Positions 12,046 through 22,559 of a DNA stretch of 64,000 nucleotides are shown piece after piece. The notes beneath the pieces are model-generated. The model was not told where the DNA came from. It did no database searches and was given only the letters and a program-made list of their open reading frames with translations. The stretch's first letter is position 1, and each line of letters begins with the position of its first letter. Position numbers and translations under genes: made by a program. The DNA comes from Archivesica marissinica. Taxonomy: Eukaryota; Mollusca; Bivalvia; Venerida; Vesicomyidae. Location: positions 16,987,593 to 17,051,592 of the forward strand of contig CM026398.1 of NCBI GenBank assembly GCA_014843695.1, given 5' to 3'.

Positions 12046-12180
12046 GCATAAATTGGACGAAATGTGCAAAGAACATAGATCCAGATCAGTCACGTCTGAT
12101 CATGATCTATGTTTGTTATTCAGACAAGTGTTTTACCTCCACTATCCGATTTGCCTGTTTGCAAAAGCGACTTTAGTTGT
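12046..12180. mobile_element. Stem-core repeat (GATCCAGATCAG family)
   Basis: aaattggacgaaatgtgcaa, catagatccagatcagtcac, then gtctgatcatgatctatgtt and a right part ctccactatccgatttgc, tgtttgcaaaagcgacttta. The same modules appear at 21795, 34645, 36243 and 43205. The left arm and its inverted partner form a stem. Probably non-autonomous and a deletion variant of the longer copies. Confidence 0.6.
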
Positions 12181-12190
12181 GATTGGCAGG

Positions 12191-12431
12191 TTAACCCTTT
12201 CAACACCACAGACCTCTATATAGGCTTACAAAAAGTGTAGATCCAGATGAGCCGGCTCGTGACGAGCCGTCTCATCAGGATCTGCACTTTTTGCAAGTAG
12301 TATTACTAATTTTAGACAAAATTACCCATCTTGATAAATGAACTGGTCCGAATGTAATTTTCTTATTCATTTATTGGTCTAAGAATATCATGGACCAGTC
12401 CATGTGAGTTACTTGGTGTTGAAAGAGTTAC
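12191..12431 (-). mobile_element. TTAA-MITE, older subfamily
   Basis: TTAACCCTTTCAACACCACA at the left with the central stem gatccagatgagccggctcg. The right end has drifted (gttgaaagagttac). Subfamily markers ctggtccgaatgtaattttc and cttattcattt match the copy at 54451. Confidence 0.83.
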
Positions 12432-12439
12432 GGGTTAAT

Positions 12440-12924
12440 ATAAACCATGTGGTTTTTTTACCTTGTGACAATATTTACAAATGAAAGCTGATCAAATTTC
12501 TAATGTGCCTAATCAGCTAATGTATTAATATTGTAATGAGAACACTCTTCAGATGTTCTCACTCAATATTGTTATTCCAATAGTAAGATCTATTTCTTCG
12601 AATTCATCAGTAATATGGGTTATTATCGCTGTTTTTTCTATCGGATTTAATGCCTGTGGAAAATTTGGCTTGGGCCAGGCAGTATCGCATACAGCGCTGT
12701 TGCGAACATTGAATATTCTATGTGGTAATGAAAGCGGAAATACTCAAGAGTGATGGGTTTCCGTAACGATATTGATGTTTGTTACCGACTTAATAAATGT
12801 ATATCCTGCGACTGAAGACGAACTTCTGGAAGAAATTCAGTAAAGTGATTTAGCATTCAGATTAGGGTGTATTCTTGTGACCAGTGATATGATAACCCCA
12901 GTGTAATCCATGGGGAGTAGTCCA
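12440..12924. other. No recognisable feature
   Basis: AT-rich. Contains only a short imperfect hairpin, gagaacactcttcagatgttctc, near 12538. A 66-codon plus-strand frame (12553-12753) shows no domain. Confidence 0.5.
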
Positions 12925-13165
12925 GTCCTAATACAGAATAAATATTGCCAGTTCAGTATTGTGTTGCGATATCTCTCAGAAATAAATGTACTTCCATAGC
13001 AGCAGTGTGTTGTGAGTGCAGTATAAATATATGATATTCTAAAAAGTCCTAATACAGAATAAATATTGGTTGTTTAGTATTGTGTTGCGATATCTCTCAG
13101 AAATAAATGTACTTCCATAGGAGCAGTGTGTTGTGAGTGCAGTATAAATATATGATATTCTCTCA
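12925..13165. repeat. Tandem duplication of 121 bp
   Basis: gtcctaatacagaataaata recurs at 12925 and 13046. Both halves carry attgtgttgcgatatctctc, agaaataaatgtacttccat and gagtgcagtataaatatatg. The halves differ at a few sites (ccag/ttgttt, gcagca/gagca). Confidence 0.9.
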
Positions 13166-13332
13166 GATATTCTGCTATGCACAATGTACGAACATTATAT
13201 TCTGAGTACAGTTTAAACAACTGCATGACATGTTCTCAGAAATACTTCTCTATTAAGTGCAGTTGACGTCTACAACACTTTTTGGTAAATATAAATATTG
13301 ATGAAGTTGGTTTGGAGCATCATGTCAGCTAG

Positions 13333-13973
13333 TACCATATTTACTTGCCTATAAGTCAACTTTGGTCTTAAATCATGGTAATCCAGGGATCGCAGGTTCG
13401 ATCCCCCGTCTGACCCTAATAAAATTAAGTCTTTCAGATGGGACGTTAAACCGAGATCACCGTGCACATAAAAGAAGCAGAGGAGACTCTGGAATGGGTC
13501 TCTCTCTGTATCATTGCACTATCCTCCAACATCTAAAATGACTAATCTCTTCAGAAGGCGTCGCTCATATGGGCAACCGGTAGCAATGATAAATAAGCGT
13601 AAAACACACAACTTAAATCAGTTGTATTTTGCAAAGACCTGCGTATAAGACGTGTTGAGAAAATGGAAACCACTCGAAGGTAAAGATCAAATAAATTGTA
13701 CTGTAAAAGCACTGTAAATTATGTCAAATCATAAAAACAATGCACTGATGCACAACAATAAATTTGATTTGCTAAAATGCTATTGACAGGCAGACAGTTT
13801 ACAGACAGCTGTGAACGGCTATGCTTTTGTTGCACTCTTTCAGTTATTTCAAAGGTCATCAGTTATTGAGTGGGTACAAACTGATTTATAAGTATTAAGT
13901 TAAAGACCGGAAGCCACTTTGAGATAATAATCTTGTGATAAAAATCCCGTCTTATAGGAGAGTATGTACGGTA
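13333..13973 (+). mobile_element. ACCRTATTTACT element with nested SINE-2
   Basis: Left end TACCATATTTACTTGCCTAT and right end ttataggagagtatgtacggta are imperfect inverted repeats. A similar right end (cttataggcgagtatgggtg) occurs at 43860. A SINE-2 is inserted at 13376. The remainder, including tttgagataataatcttgtg, has no coding potential. Confidence 0.6.
13376..13611 (+). mobile_element. SINE-2, 5' truncated, with 9-bp TSD
   Basis: Starts at tggtaatccagggatcgcag within the tRNA-like head, so the A box is absent, and ends gtaaaacacacaa. CTTAAATCA flanks it on both sides (13367-13375 and 13612-13620). The body has a short internal deletion after ccgagatcaccgtgcac. Confidence 0.88.
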
Positions 13974-14403
13974 GTCCATTTTGACGTGTTATATGTGGGA
14001 TCAGAGCTACAGTTTGTACTCGAAATGTAGATCGAAATATATGACGACCATCATGACAGCCACCTTGAAAGTCAGTTTCATTTTCTCTACCTTATCATGG
14101 GCAATATTCATTATGTCATTCAGGTGACTAGTAGATAGAAAATAGCCAAAATAGTGTGATGTGTTACCAGACATTTTTATTGCAGCATTGTGGTGACTAC
14201 ATGTAGAGTTAACACATAGCCAAAATATTCCTGGAATCCAAAATGCGTTTTTATGGCTGCAAGTGTGAAAATCATTTTGAGTGATGTCAGCCAACAGTGT
14301 TATTGTGACATTGTGTTGACAAGAAGATAAAATCAGGGCAAAATGCTTCTATCCAAATCAAAGATGGCCAACATGAAACTCTCTTTTTCAACTTCCCTCC
14401 CAT
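13974..14403. other. No recognisable feature
   Basis: A 95-codon minus-strand frame (14007-14294) has no family features that I recognise. No inverted ends or tandem repeats seen. Confidence 0.45.
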
Positions 14404-14697
14404 GGATCATTCTAGAGGGCGACGTGGGTGAAATTGTCACCCTAGGGACCCTGACTTCGCCCTCTGGGGGCCCCACTTCTCCTTAAAAAAAATTTGGTTT
14501 TTACGATTTTCAAACAAAATTTTGTCTAGTAAGATACACTGGCCCATTATAAAGCACTCCTTCTATTCAAATGTTGTATTTAATGGTTGTACTGTGCATT
14601 TTAACCCTATTTTGCAGAAGTATATTAAAGAACACAATTTAAGGAAACGATCACGCGCTTTCTCAATTCTCCCAAAAATTCTGACCTAGAATGAACC
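14404..14697 (+). mobile_element. GGWTCATTCTAG element, uninterrupted copy
   Basis: The ends GGATCATTCTAG and ctagaatgaacc form a 12-bp inverted repeat with one mismatch. Landmarks ctgggggccccacttctcct, cccattataaagcactcctt, attttaaccctattttgcag and gatcacgcgctttctcaatt are shared with 43988-44480 and, inverted, with 54391-54720. Its cacaatttaaggaaac contains the intact TTAA that is occupied by TTAA-MITEs in those two copies. Confidence 0.7.
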
Positions 14698-14974
14698 CCT
14701 GCCCTCCTGTACCGTTGGGCTAATTCTCATGAAATATTTACTGCGGCATTGGTGCGAGTTGTAATTGAAATAAGTGCCACCGTGGCTGTAGGATGCGAAA
14801 TCCCAGGAAATGTATTTATTTGTTTAAAATTTTGAATGTAAACAGGCTAGTAGACGTTCAGACCTCTATTGGTTGATAGACAAATGATTGCTGCGGAGAA
14901 CTAAAATAGTGGATTTACAAGTAGATACTGGCATATTACGGCCGTTTAATGATTAGCACTCGATTTGTTTACAT

Positions 14975-15412
14975 TTGCGACTACTATACTGTTGCTGCCA
15001 GTGCCCTGCTCTATCGGTGGACACTACTATCCTGTTGCTGCCAGTGCCATGCTCTATCGATGGACACTACTATCCTGTTGCTGCCAGTGCCCTGCCATAT
15101 CGGTGGACACTACTATCCTGTTGCTGCCAGTGCCATGCTCTATCGATGGACACTACTATCCTGTTGCTGCCAGTGCCATGCTCTATCGATGGACACTACT
15201 ATCCTGTTGCTGCCAGTGCCATGCTCTATCGATGGACACTACTATCCTGTTGCTGCCAGTGCCCTGCTCTATCGATGGACACTACTATCCTGTTGCTGCC
15301 AGTGTCATACTCTATCAGTGGACACTACTATCCTGTTGCTGCCAGTGCCATACTCTATCAGTGGACACTACTATTCTGTTGCTGCCAGTGCCATGCTCTA
15401 TCGGTGGATTGC
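14975..15412. repeat. 43-bp minisatellite, 10 copies
   Basis: Core ctactatcctgttgctgcca, gtgccatgctctatcgatgg, aca. Because 43 is 1 modulo 3 and the unit has no stop in any forward frame, all three plus-strand frames stay open across the array. Each frame reads the same three peptides in rotation. That explains the overlapping 147-192 codon frames, and I do not call them genes. Confidence 0.95.
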
Positions 15413-15550
15413 TATTGATCCACTATTGGAAAAAATCTCTGAAATGACAAAAGTTCATCATAAAATGCCGAGCTCTCATTTCCTTAATGACACATTTGCT
15501 ATTTTTTGCAGCTCTGCTTTCGCGTAATCAAGTGGTTTCATTATAATAGT

Positions 15551-16047
15551 TGAATGCTAGGATATAGTAATCTGCAAGCGTTTCAACTGGGCCTAATTGA
15601 ATGCTAGGATAAAAGAATCTACAAGCGTTTCAACTGGGCCTAATTGAATGCTAGGATATAATAATCTGCAAACGTTTCAACTGGGCCTAATTGAATGCTA
15701 GGATAAAAGAATCTACAAGCGTTTCAACTGGGCCTAATTGAATGCTAGGATAAAAGAATCTACAAGCGTTTCAACTGGGCCTAATTGAATGCTAGGATAA
15801 AAGAATCTACAAGCGTTTCAACTGGGCCTAATTGAATGCTAGGATAAAAGAATCTACAAGCGTTTCAACTGGGCCTAATTGAATGCTAGGATATAATAAT
15901 CTGCAAGCGTTTCAACTGGGCCTAATTGAATGCTAGGATAAAAGAATCTGCAAGCGTTTCAACTGGGCCTTATTGAATGCTAGGATAAAAGAATCTACAA
16001 GCGTTTCAACTGGGCCTTATTGAATGCTAGGATAAAAGAATCTACAA
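15551..16047. repeat. 47-bp minisatellite, about 10.5 copies
   Basis: Core tgaatgctaggataaaagaa, tctacaagcgtttcaactgg, gcctaat. Two monomer types (ataaaagaatctac and atataataatctgc) are interspersed. Confidence 0.95.
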
Positions 16048-16197
16048 AGAGGTTCAAATGTGTCGTGTATTGTATATAAGATTGTATGCAAAATAAATAC
16101 CATTTGTGAATGGAAGTGCATGTTTCATACATTATCTTACTTGTGGCCAACAACAATTATACAGTCCATCTGTCAGCATGAAAGTAACCATGTCTCT

Positions 16198-16300
16198 TCT
16201 GGTATATTCAAACTGTCATGCTGCACAATCAAAGAGTAACTTAGAAGATACTTTGGTAGTTTTAGAACAATATCCTGGCGATTGATTGCTATAGTAAATA
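16198..16300. repeat. Flank shared with 40381-40482 (inverted)
   Basis: ggtatattcaaactgtcatg, ctgcacaatcaaagagtaac, gatactttggtagttttaga and acaatatcctggcg recur as the reverse complement next to the CAGTCTACATCC MITE at 40188. The MITE therefore lies within a longer repeated unit at both loci. Confidence 0.85.
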
Positions 16301-16488
16301 CAGTCTACATTCGTTATGTCAAAGTCGGTTAGGAATTCTCTGGTTATCTCGAAGTCGGATCAAAGTCACGTTTCAGACACTATCATTTTACATATAATTG
16401 GCTCCGTTTAATTTCGTTAAGTCAAACTTCGGTTATGTGGAAGTATTTTACTTGGTCCGACGGATTTCGACATAGCAGATGTAGACTG
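16301..16488 (-). mobile_element. CAGTCTACATCC MITE
   Basis: The ends CAGTCTACATTCGTTATGTC and gacatagcagatgtagactg are inverted repeats of about 20 bp flanked by TA. The form CAGTnnAnnnnCGTTATnnCGAA with a TA target resembles pogo/Tigger-type Tc1-mariner MITEs (inference from termini). Internal ttacatataattggctccgt is shared with the copies at 40188 and 59397. Confidence 0.8.
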
Positions 16489-16760
16489 TATAGCAATATG
16501 TAGTCATTGAAACGGTTCTACTGAATGGTGTATGTTCCAATGGTTTCTGTAACATGTGCGCACTGGGTGTAACTGTTGTTATAGGAAGCAACAGAAACAG
16601 GACTTTCAATGCATAAGTCAATGTGGAATATTGTGATCACCCTTTGTCCGGATTCTGTCCACACATTCTTTGAACAGCATATCTACCATAATACCATAGT
16701 TTGGTGCAAATTCAACCATCCTTGCTGCCTATTGTTGGTAATTAATTAGAGATCTATGTA
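16489..16760. other. No recognisable feature
   Basis: Unassigned AT-rich spacer. No repeat ends or gene. Confidence 0.45.
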
Positions 16761-16882
16761 CTCTAATCTGTGTTAATGGTCTCCTACGTAAAGCAGCCAA
16801 CCTCTGTTAAACAGTCAACGTTTGTTGAACAGCCAATGTCTAGTTGTGAAGCAGCCAGCTTCGAGATTCTCAATCTGGCATT
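16761..16882 (+). mobile_element. CAGTCAAACC MITE fragment with degenerate 18-bp units
   Basis: ctaatctgtgttaatggtct, gtaaagcagccaacctctgt, taaacagtcaacgtttgttg, aacagccaatg, then gcagccagcttcgagattct. It holds four to five diverged relatives of the 18-bp unit, an intermediate between the three-unit MITE and the large array at 1-1656. Confidence 0.6.
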
Positions 16883-17076
16883 ATTACATTTATGCATGTG
16901 TGCATGTAAAATAGAATCATGTGGGCATGTGTGCATGTGTGCTATAAGTCCTCTGATGTAAATACATATATATATGCACCTTAGTTATGTTTTAACATTT
17001 TTCAGCATTTATCTTAGAAACAAATTAATAATAAATATGCATACTATTATCAGGGATTCTAATTTTATAGCTGTTA

Positions 17077-17371
17077 TTGTGTGTTTTACGTTTATTTATC
17101 GCCGCTACCGGTTGCCCATATGAGCGACGCCTCCTGAAGAGATTAGTAATTTTAGATTTTTGGAGGATAGTGCAATAATACAGACAGAGACCCATTCCAG
17201 AGTCTCCTCTGGTTCTTTTACGTGCACGGTGTAAAGCACCGACACAAGACCTCCGTTTAATGTCCCATCTGAAAGACTGTTAATTTTATTAGGGTCAGAC
17301 GGGGGATCGAACCTATGATCCCTGGATTACCAGTCCAGCATGTTACCACTGGACTACAGATCCGTCTGTGA
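17077..17371 (-). mobile_element. SINE-2, full-length, with 10-bp TSD
   Basis: Reverse-complement SINE-2: tail ttgtgtgttttacgtttatt, body tatgagcgacgcctcctgaa, head with gatccctggattaccagtcc and accactggactacagatcc. ATAGCTGTTA flanks both ends (17067-17076 and 17372-17381). This copy fixes the 5' terminus of the family near cacagacggatctgtag. Confidence 0.92.
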
Positions 17372-17381
17372 ATAGCTGTTA

Positions 17382-18211
17382 CCATTATTTTATGTTATAT
17401 ATAGTCGGTTCATAAGCTCACTCAGAGCTTGTGTTGTATTGTTGCTATCTTGCCGACTCAAATTTTTTTTTATCTTATCTTACCTTACCTCAAACAACTT
17501 GTTGGGTAATCATTGTTTTACGGGTTGACGTCACAAAGACTTTCCATGACGATTCTACTGATAAATCAGGCACGTAGCTAGGCCTCAATATGGATTACGC
17601 ACCATTCTAGGGGGAGAATATTTTTACGCTATATGGTCTCATGTGACTATTTGCATACTACATTCTTGTGAATGACCAAAATCTGTGTCCCCCTTACGAT
17701 TCAGTTTTTATTGCATTTTTCGCATTTATATAATTTTCAGGAACTGTCCAAATAAATCTTACGCACGTGCGTACATGCATAAGCCTAGCTACGCGCCTGT
17801 AAATGATGCAAAGCTGGTTATTGTGACCCTTGTAGTCATAGAAACACTAGATTGGCATACCAGTCCATAAAGGTTTGACTGTAAAGTCTATCTTATATCT
17901 TGCATATTGTCAAGAGGACAGACATCATGCCTTACAGATCTCGAAAGATACATTTTACGAACATAATATTGTTTGATGTATTATCGATGAAAAGCATTTT
18001 ACTGTATTTTGTGACATCTGAGGCCGCTGTTGGTCGTTGTAAATAATTAAAGTAATTGCTGTGCAGGCATCAACTATACCTTATAGCTGGGAGTGTTCTT
18101 GTTTAATTTAGAAAGTAGTTGATGGTTCTATAGTGTCTGATTTTAGCTGACAGTTTGTGGTTAAACATTTAACTAGAGAGATTATTGAGATGAGAACCAT
18201 TAACACACACT
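17382..18211. other. No recognisable feature
   Basis: Includes a stray aggtttgactgta near 17868 that resembles a CAGTCAAACC terminus, but no partner. A 61-codon frame at 17685 has no domain. Confidence 0.4.
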
Positions 18212-18525
18212 TAACTTTGCATGCTGGGTAAACTAAAGGCTATAAATACTTACCTTTGCATGCTGGGTAAACTAAAGGCTATAAATACTTACCTTTGCAT
18301 GCTGGGTAAATTAAAGGCTATAAATACTTACCTTTGCATGCTGGGTAAACTAAAGGCTATAAATACTTACCTTTGCATGCTGGGTAAACTAAAGGCTATA
18401 AATACTTACCTTTGCATGCTGGGTAAACTAAAGGCTATAAATACTTACCTTTGCATGCTGGGTAAACTAAAGGCTATAAATACTTACCTTTGCATGCTGG
18501 GTAAACTAAAGGCTATAAATAGTTA
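18212..18525. repeat. 39-bp minisatellite, 8 copies
   Basis: Core ctttgcatgctgggtaaact, aaaggctataaatacttac. Almost homogeneous (one aaatta variant). The period is divisible by 3, so a 13-residue repeat frame (MLGKLKAINTYLC) stays open for 101 codons; probably non-coding. Confidence 0.95.
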
Positions 18526-18680
18526 AAATAATTGTAGCAACCGACAATTTATTAATAACTTTTTCTCATTTGTAGCTGAAAACTCCTTACGGCACAATTG
18601 TAATAAAATTGCATAACATATTTGACTGTTTATTTTCACTACTAGCATTACCATGTGTATGCAGACTAGCGTTATGTATG

Positions 18681-19061
18681 CAGTGAAACCTGTGCGAAAG
18701 GTCTGGAGTTCGAGCCCCGCTGGAGCTGTTACGATTGTGCCCTTAGGCAAGGCATTTAAATTCCACGTTGCCTCTTCTCTCTCCCTCGTGGCGATGGATT
18801 CCATCAGGAATGGGGTCTGATTAATATAAGTTGTAATAACTTGTTTCGCAATCGAGCTAAGAAGAATTTATATAAACTTAAGTGAAACCTGTGTTAAGCA
18901 GCCAGCCAAGAGAATCACAGAATGTGGCTGCTTAGCACAGGTGGCTGCTTAATAGAGCGCAATGTATAAATAAATAAAACAACATATTGGGAATCTGGTA
19001 ACTGGTTATTTAATACTGGTTGGCTGCTAAATATAGGTAACGACTAACACAAGTTTGACTG
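18681..19061 (+). mobile_element. CAGTCAAACC MITE with SINE-1 in its terminus
   Basis: Left end cagtgaaacctgtg, interrupted by SINE-1, then ttaagcagccagccaagaga; right end gactaacacaagtttgactg followed by TA. Internal gctgcttaatagagcgcaat and aacatattgggaatctggta are degenerate versions of the 2516 copy. Confidence 0.7.
18695..18880 (+). mobile_element. SINE-1, 5' truncated, with 13-bp TSD
   Basis: Starts at cgaaaggtctggagttcgag (A box missing) and ends aatttatataaactta. AGTGAAACCTGTG occurs on both sides (18682-18694 and 18881-18893), so it inserted inside the MITE terminus. Confidence 0.88.
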
Positions 19062-19201
19062 TACCATCAATAAAATAATCAATGAGGTATCGAGGTTGTT
19101 TATATCCACCTCAATCTCTTCTTAGGGTTAGTGTTAGGGTTACTAATCAGTTTAAACTGCTCTTCTGTTTGTATGTACATTGTACACTGATTTAACTTTT
19201 G

Positions 19202-19582
19202 TAATGAGAGACATCTCTAATTTTCTATTACCTCCCTTGGCAGATAAAATCTGATGTATTCCAAAATGTGAATAGGTCCTTTTAGTTGGAATCCTTTGTT
19301 GTTACTGTTGTTCCCTAACCAGTTGCGGTATGATAAATGTGATTATATCCAAATCGTGTTAAATAACTGAAAACATTCTTTTAGAAATAAGTACCCATTG
19401 CATATACTGTATGAGATATGTCGAGATATAGTAATTTAAAACTAATAAGAAGTGTTAGTGGAATAAAATTGCTAGCATATTGTGCAAAAGAAAGAACGAT
19501 AAAAACAGATGAAAACACTTAATAGGTCCTATCTACTTTTAGAGAGTATTCAGGGGCAGTAACTGACCGATGTCTCTCATTA
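19202..19582 (+). mobile_element. GAGAGACATC MITE, best copy
   Basis: Perfect 14-bp inverted ends TAATGAGAGACATC and GATGTCTCTCATTA. Internal ctattacctcccttggcaga, ttggaatcctttgttgttac and ctacttttagagagtattca. No coding sequence. The superfamily cannot be set from the sequence alone. Confidence 0.85.
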
Positions 19583-19698
19583 GCTCACTTGAACTGTGGT
19601 AGTGTCCTTATAGGTCCTATCTACTTTTAGAGAGTATTCAGGGGCAGTAACTGACCGATGTCTCTCATTAGCTCACTTGAACTGTGGTAGTGTCCTTA
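19523..19698. repeat. Exact 88-bp tandem duplication at the MITE edge
   Basis: Bases 19523-19610 and 19611-19698 are the same by eye. The unit spans the last 60 bp of the GAGAGACATC MITE plus 28 bp of flank (gctcacttgaactgtggtag). Confidence 0.95.
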
Positions 19699-19840
19699 GG
19701 CAAGACACATATGTAGCTCCACATTTCCTCTTCTCTCTCCCTTATAGTGTTGGATTCCATCAGGAATGAGGTGAGAGCGATTAGACTAATGTTGTAAGAA
19801 CTTGTTTCGCTGTCAAGCTAAGCTAAATGTGCATAAACTA
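19692..19840 (+). mobile_element. SINE-1 3' part, diverged
   Basis: ccttaggcaagacacatatg, cacatttcctcttctctctc, ttggattccatcaggaatga and cttgtttcgctgtcaagcta follow SINE-1 order but with many substitutions. Probably an old copy. Confidence 0.7.
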
Positions 19841-20134
19841 CTTGAACCAATGAAGGCTCAAATGAGGTATATACAGTGCATGCATGTTTTACATCTATCT
19901 TCCAATCGGCTGACCTCAAATATTTGTTCTAGAAAACACAACTTCTTTTTGGATGGACTTAGTCTCAAATGGTATCTGTCTGGTTGCTGTGATTATAAAT
20001 TATTACCATGGAAACAGATTAGAATAAGCTTTATAGAAACATTAGCAACATTTTCAAATTTCGTCAAAGCTTTGTCTTTTATCCTGATGAGTGGAACAGT
20101 GTGCAGGCAAGCAAGTATAGAATCTATGCTGACG

Positions 20135-20880
20135 ACCATCTCCGAATAAAGACCACCTGTCTATAAGACTGACCACCTCTCATAATAACCATCTCAGAAT
20201 AAAGACCACCTCTGAATAAAGACCATCTCTGAATAGATCACCTTCAAATATAGAACATCTCTGAATAGATCACCTTCAAATAAAGACCATCTCTGAATAG
20301 ATCACCTTCAAATAAAGACCATCTCTGAATAGACCACCTTCAAATAAAGACCATCTCTGAATAGATCACCTTCAAATAAAGACCATCTCTGAATAGACCA
20401 CCTTCAAATAAAGACCATCACTGAATATAGACCATCGCTGAATAGACCACCTTCAAATAAAGACCATCTCTGAATAGACCACCTTCAAATAAAGACCATC
20501 TCTGAATAGACCACCTTCAAATAAAGACCATCTCTGAATAGAGAACATCTCTGAATAGACCACCTTCAAATAAAGACCATCTCTGAATAGATCACCTTCA
20601 AATATAGAACATCTCTGAATAGACCACCTTCAAATAAAGACCATCTCTGAATAGACCACCTTCAAATAAAGACCATCTCTGAATAGACCACCTTCAAATA
20701 AAGACCATCTCTGAATAGATCACCTTCAAATATAGAACATCTCTGAATAGACCACCTTCAAATAAAGACCATCTCTGAATAGATCACCTTCAAATATAGA
20801 ACATCTCTGAATAGACCACCTTCAAATAAAGACCATCGCTGAATAGACCACCTTCAAATAAAGACCATCTCGGAATATAA
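20135..20880. repeat. 32-bp minisatellite
   Basis: Core aataaagaccatctctgaat, agaccacctt, ca. Shorter variants tagaacatctctgaat alternate. The left border has looser repeats (gaccacctgtctataagact, gaccacctctcataataacc), which resemble transposon-terminal text, but I cannot assign a family. Confidence 0.93.
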
Positions 20881-21030
20881 GACCACACAAAGACCATTGT
20901 CTTTGAATAAATCCATAAATCACATATAATAAAAACCACTTCCGAATATAAAACCACAAATGTTTCATCTGGCATTTGGTCATTATTGATGCAATTTTAC
21001 CATGAGATAAAGACAATCTGTCAAGAAAGA

Positions 21031-21704
21031 TTAGCCTGGGAACAGGCTTCGATATATTTTGCCTGGTCAGTCAAATAAATATATTTTAACACCGATAGAC
21101 TATTAATTGGCCGTATTGAGTTTCTGATCATATCAACGCCTGGGTAAACTTGGGGGATTGTCCGTGTAATTAATCATTAATCCTATTAATAGGTCTAATA
21201 GCACGTGACTTAGTTAATGACATACTTGAATCGAAAGCGAGGCACTGCAATGTTGATAAAACTTTATAATTGGCCGCCATTGTTTACGGGTCAACGGAAC
21301 GATAAATAGTTTTAAAAAGTACAATGTGCAACTGATTTGACAAATTTACTCAATATTTAAGTCGAATCGACACATTACCATCTAAACGTAATATTTAAAA
21401 TCCGCCATCTCATTGATAAACAGAAACGGGAAATTGTATGTTTGCAATGTAAATGAATCTACGGGAGCATTCGTGTATATTCGGATATGACCATGTATAA
21501 TCGTGCCTGTTCGACGATTTCCGATAGAATTACATTTCTATATTTAGCGATATTATCTTGTAGAGAAGGTTGTCGTTCTTCAAATCTACACCCTCATATA
21601 TGAGGGTGTAAGTAGATGGCGCTACGATCGGAAATCAAGTTTCCCCAGGCTGTCATTTTGTCAGAAGTTAAAAAGTGAAAAATCGACAGACAGCACCCAG
21701 GCTA
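21031..21704 (+). mobile_element. AGCCTGGG element, long form, with 8-bp TSD
   Basis: The ends TTAGCCTGGG and CCCAGGCTA are inverted, and AAGAAAGA flanks both sides (21023-21030 and 21705-21712). An 8-bp TSD fits hAT or P superfamilies; the terminus does not have the usual hAT CAG start, so the superfamily stays open. Its interior has a palindrome ctacaccctcatatatgagg (near 21586) and no transposase frame. The short form at 37432 keeps only its ends. Confidence 0.8.
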
Positions 21705-21794
21705 AAGAAAGATAACTGTTTGTTGTGTATACAGTTAGATTGTTATTGTGAACACTTCTGGCTGAATAGTGCCCCACCCACTTAGAAAGATTCT

Positions 21795-22035
21795 TGTTAT
21801 AAATTGGAATGAATACGCAAACAACATATAATCCAGATCAGCCGGGGCATAAAGCCGTGCCTGATGAGAATCTATTTTGTTTGCTATTCAACAAAGTGTT
21901 TTAGTTCCACTATCCAAATAACAAACAGCATAGCGTTAGATGGCACATACATGTACTGTGTTGTCTGATCTGGCTCTATACTGTTTGCAAAAGAAATAAT
22001 ATTTGTCTTAGTTCTAACGGCCTGCGTGGTTAATT
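21795..22035. mobile_element. Stem-core repeat, long copy
   Basis: aaattggaatgaatacgcaa, ataatccagatcagccgggg, cctgatgagaatctattttg, gttccactatccaaataaca, then tctgatctggctctatactg and tttgcaaaag. It holds two successive imperfect stems. Related copies at 12046, 34645 and 43205. Confidence 0.62.
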
Positions 22036-22559
22036 CCTATGCGTCAGAACTCCAAACCATGTTTTATTTGCCAATAAATAATCGAAAGATCAATATAATT
22101 TTGATTCTAACATGACCAAATTATCTAAACATCGCAAAAATAGTTGGTGTTATCTTTTAGCGTAAATGACGTCACAAACCTACATAAATGCTAGTAAAAT
22201 GACATCACATTTGATGTCACACGATAAACAATGTTTTATTGTGGTTTTAAACACGGTAAATTCCGTCGTTGCTTATACAGACAAAATACCGAGCCTTTTT
22301 AAAATTTTGTATAATTTTACTTATATACTGACAAACTATGAAATACATGTAATGAAAGAAAAAGGAGGTTCGCTGGTTAGGTGGGACAAGCCGTATGGAT
22401 GCAATGAAGCACTATTGTATTTAGAGAAAATTATTTCACACTAGTGCTCTACTGGTTAGGCTTTCAGAAGCGCTAATTGACCATTAGCAAGATTCCTTAA
22501 CATTAATAGAGTCTACATTTACTGCTGTGTTGCTCCACAGTCTATTGTATTACCATCTA
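22036..22559. other. No recognisable feature
   Basis: A 92-codon plus-strand frame at 22166-22444 has no recognisable domain. No repeat ends were seen. Confidence 0.4.

Noticed and set aside
19124..19144. Telomere-like TTAGGG words
   Set aside because: Only two non-adjacent motifs; no array.
22166..22444. 92-codon frame
   Set aside because: No recognisable motif; length compatible with chance in AT-rich DNA.
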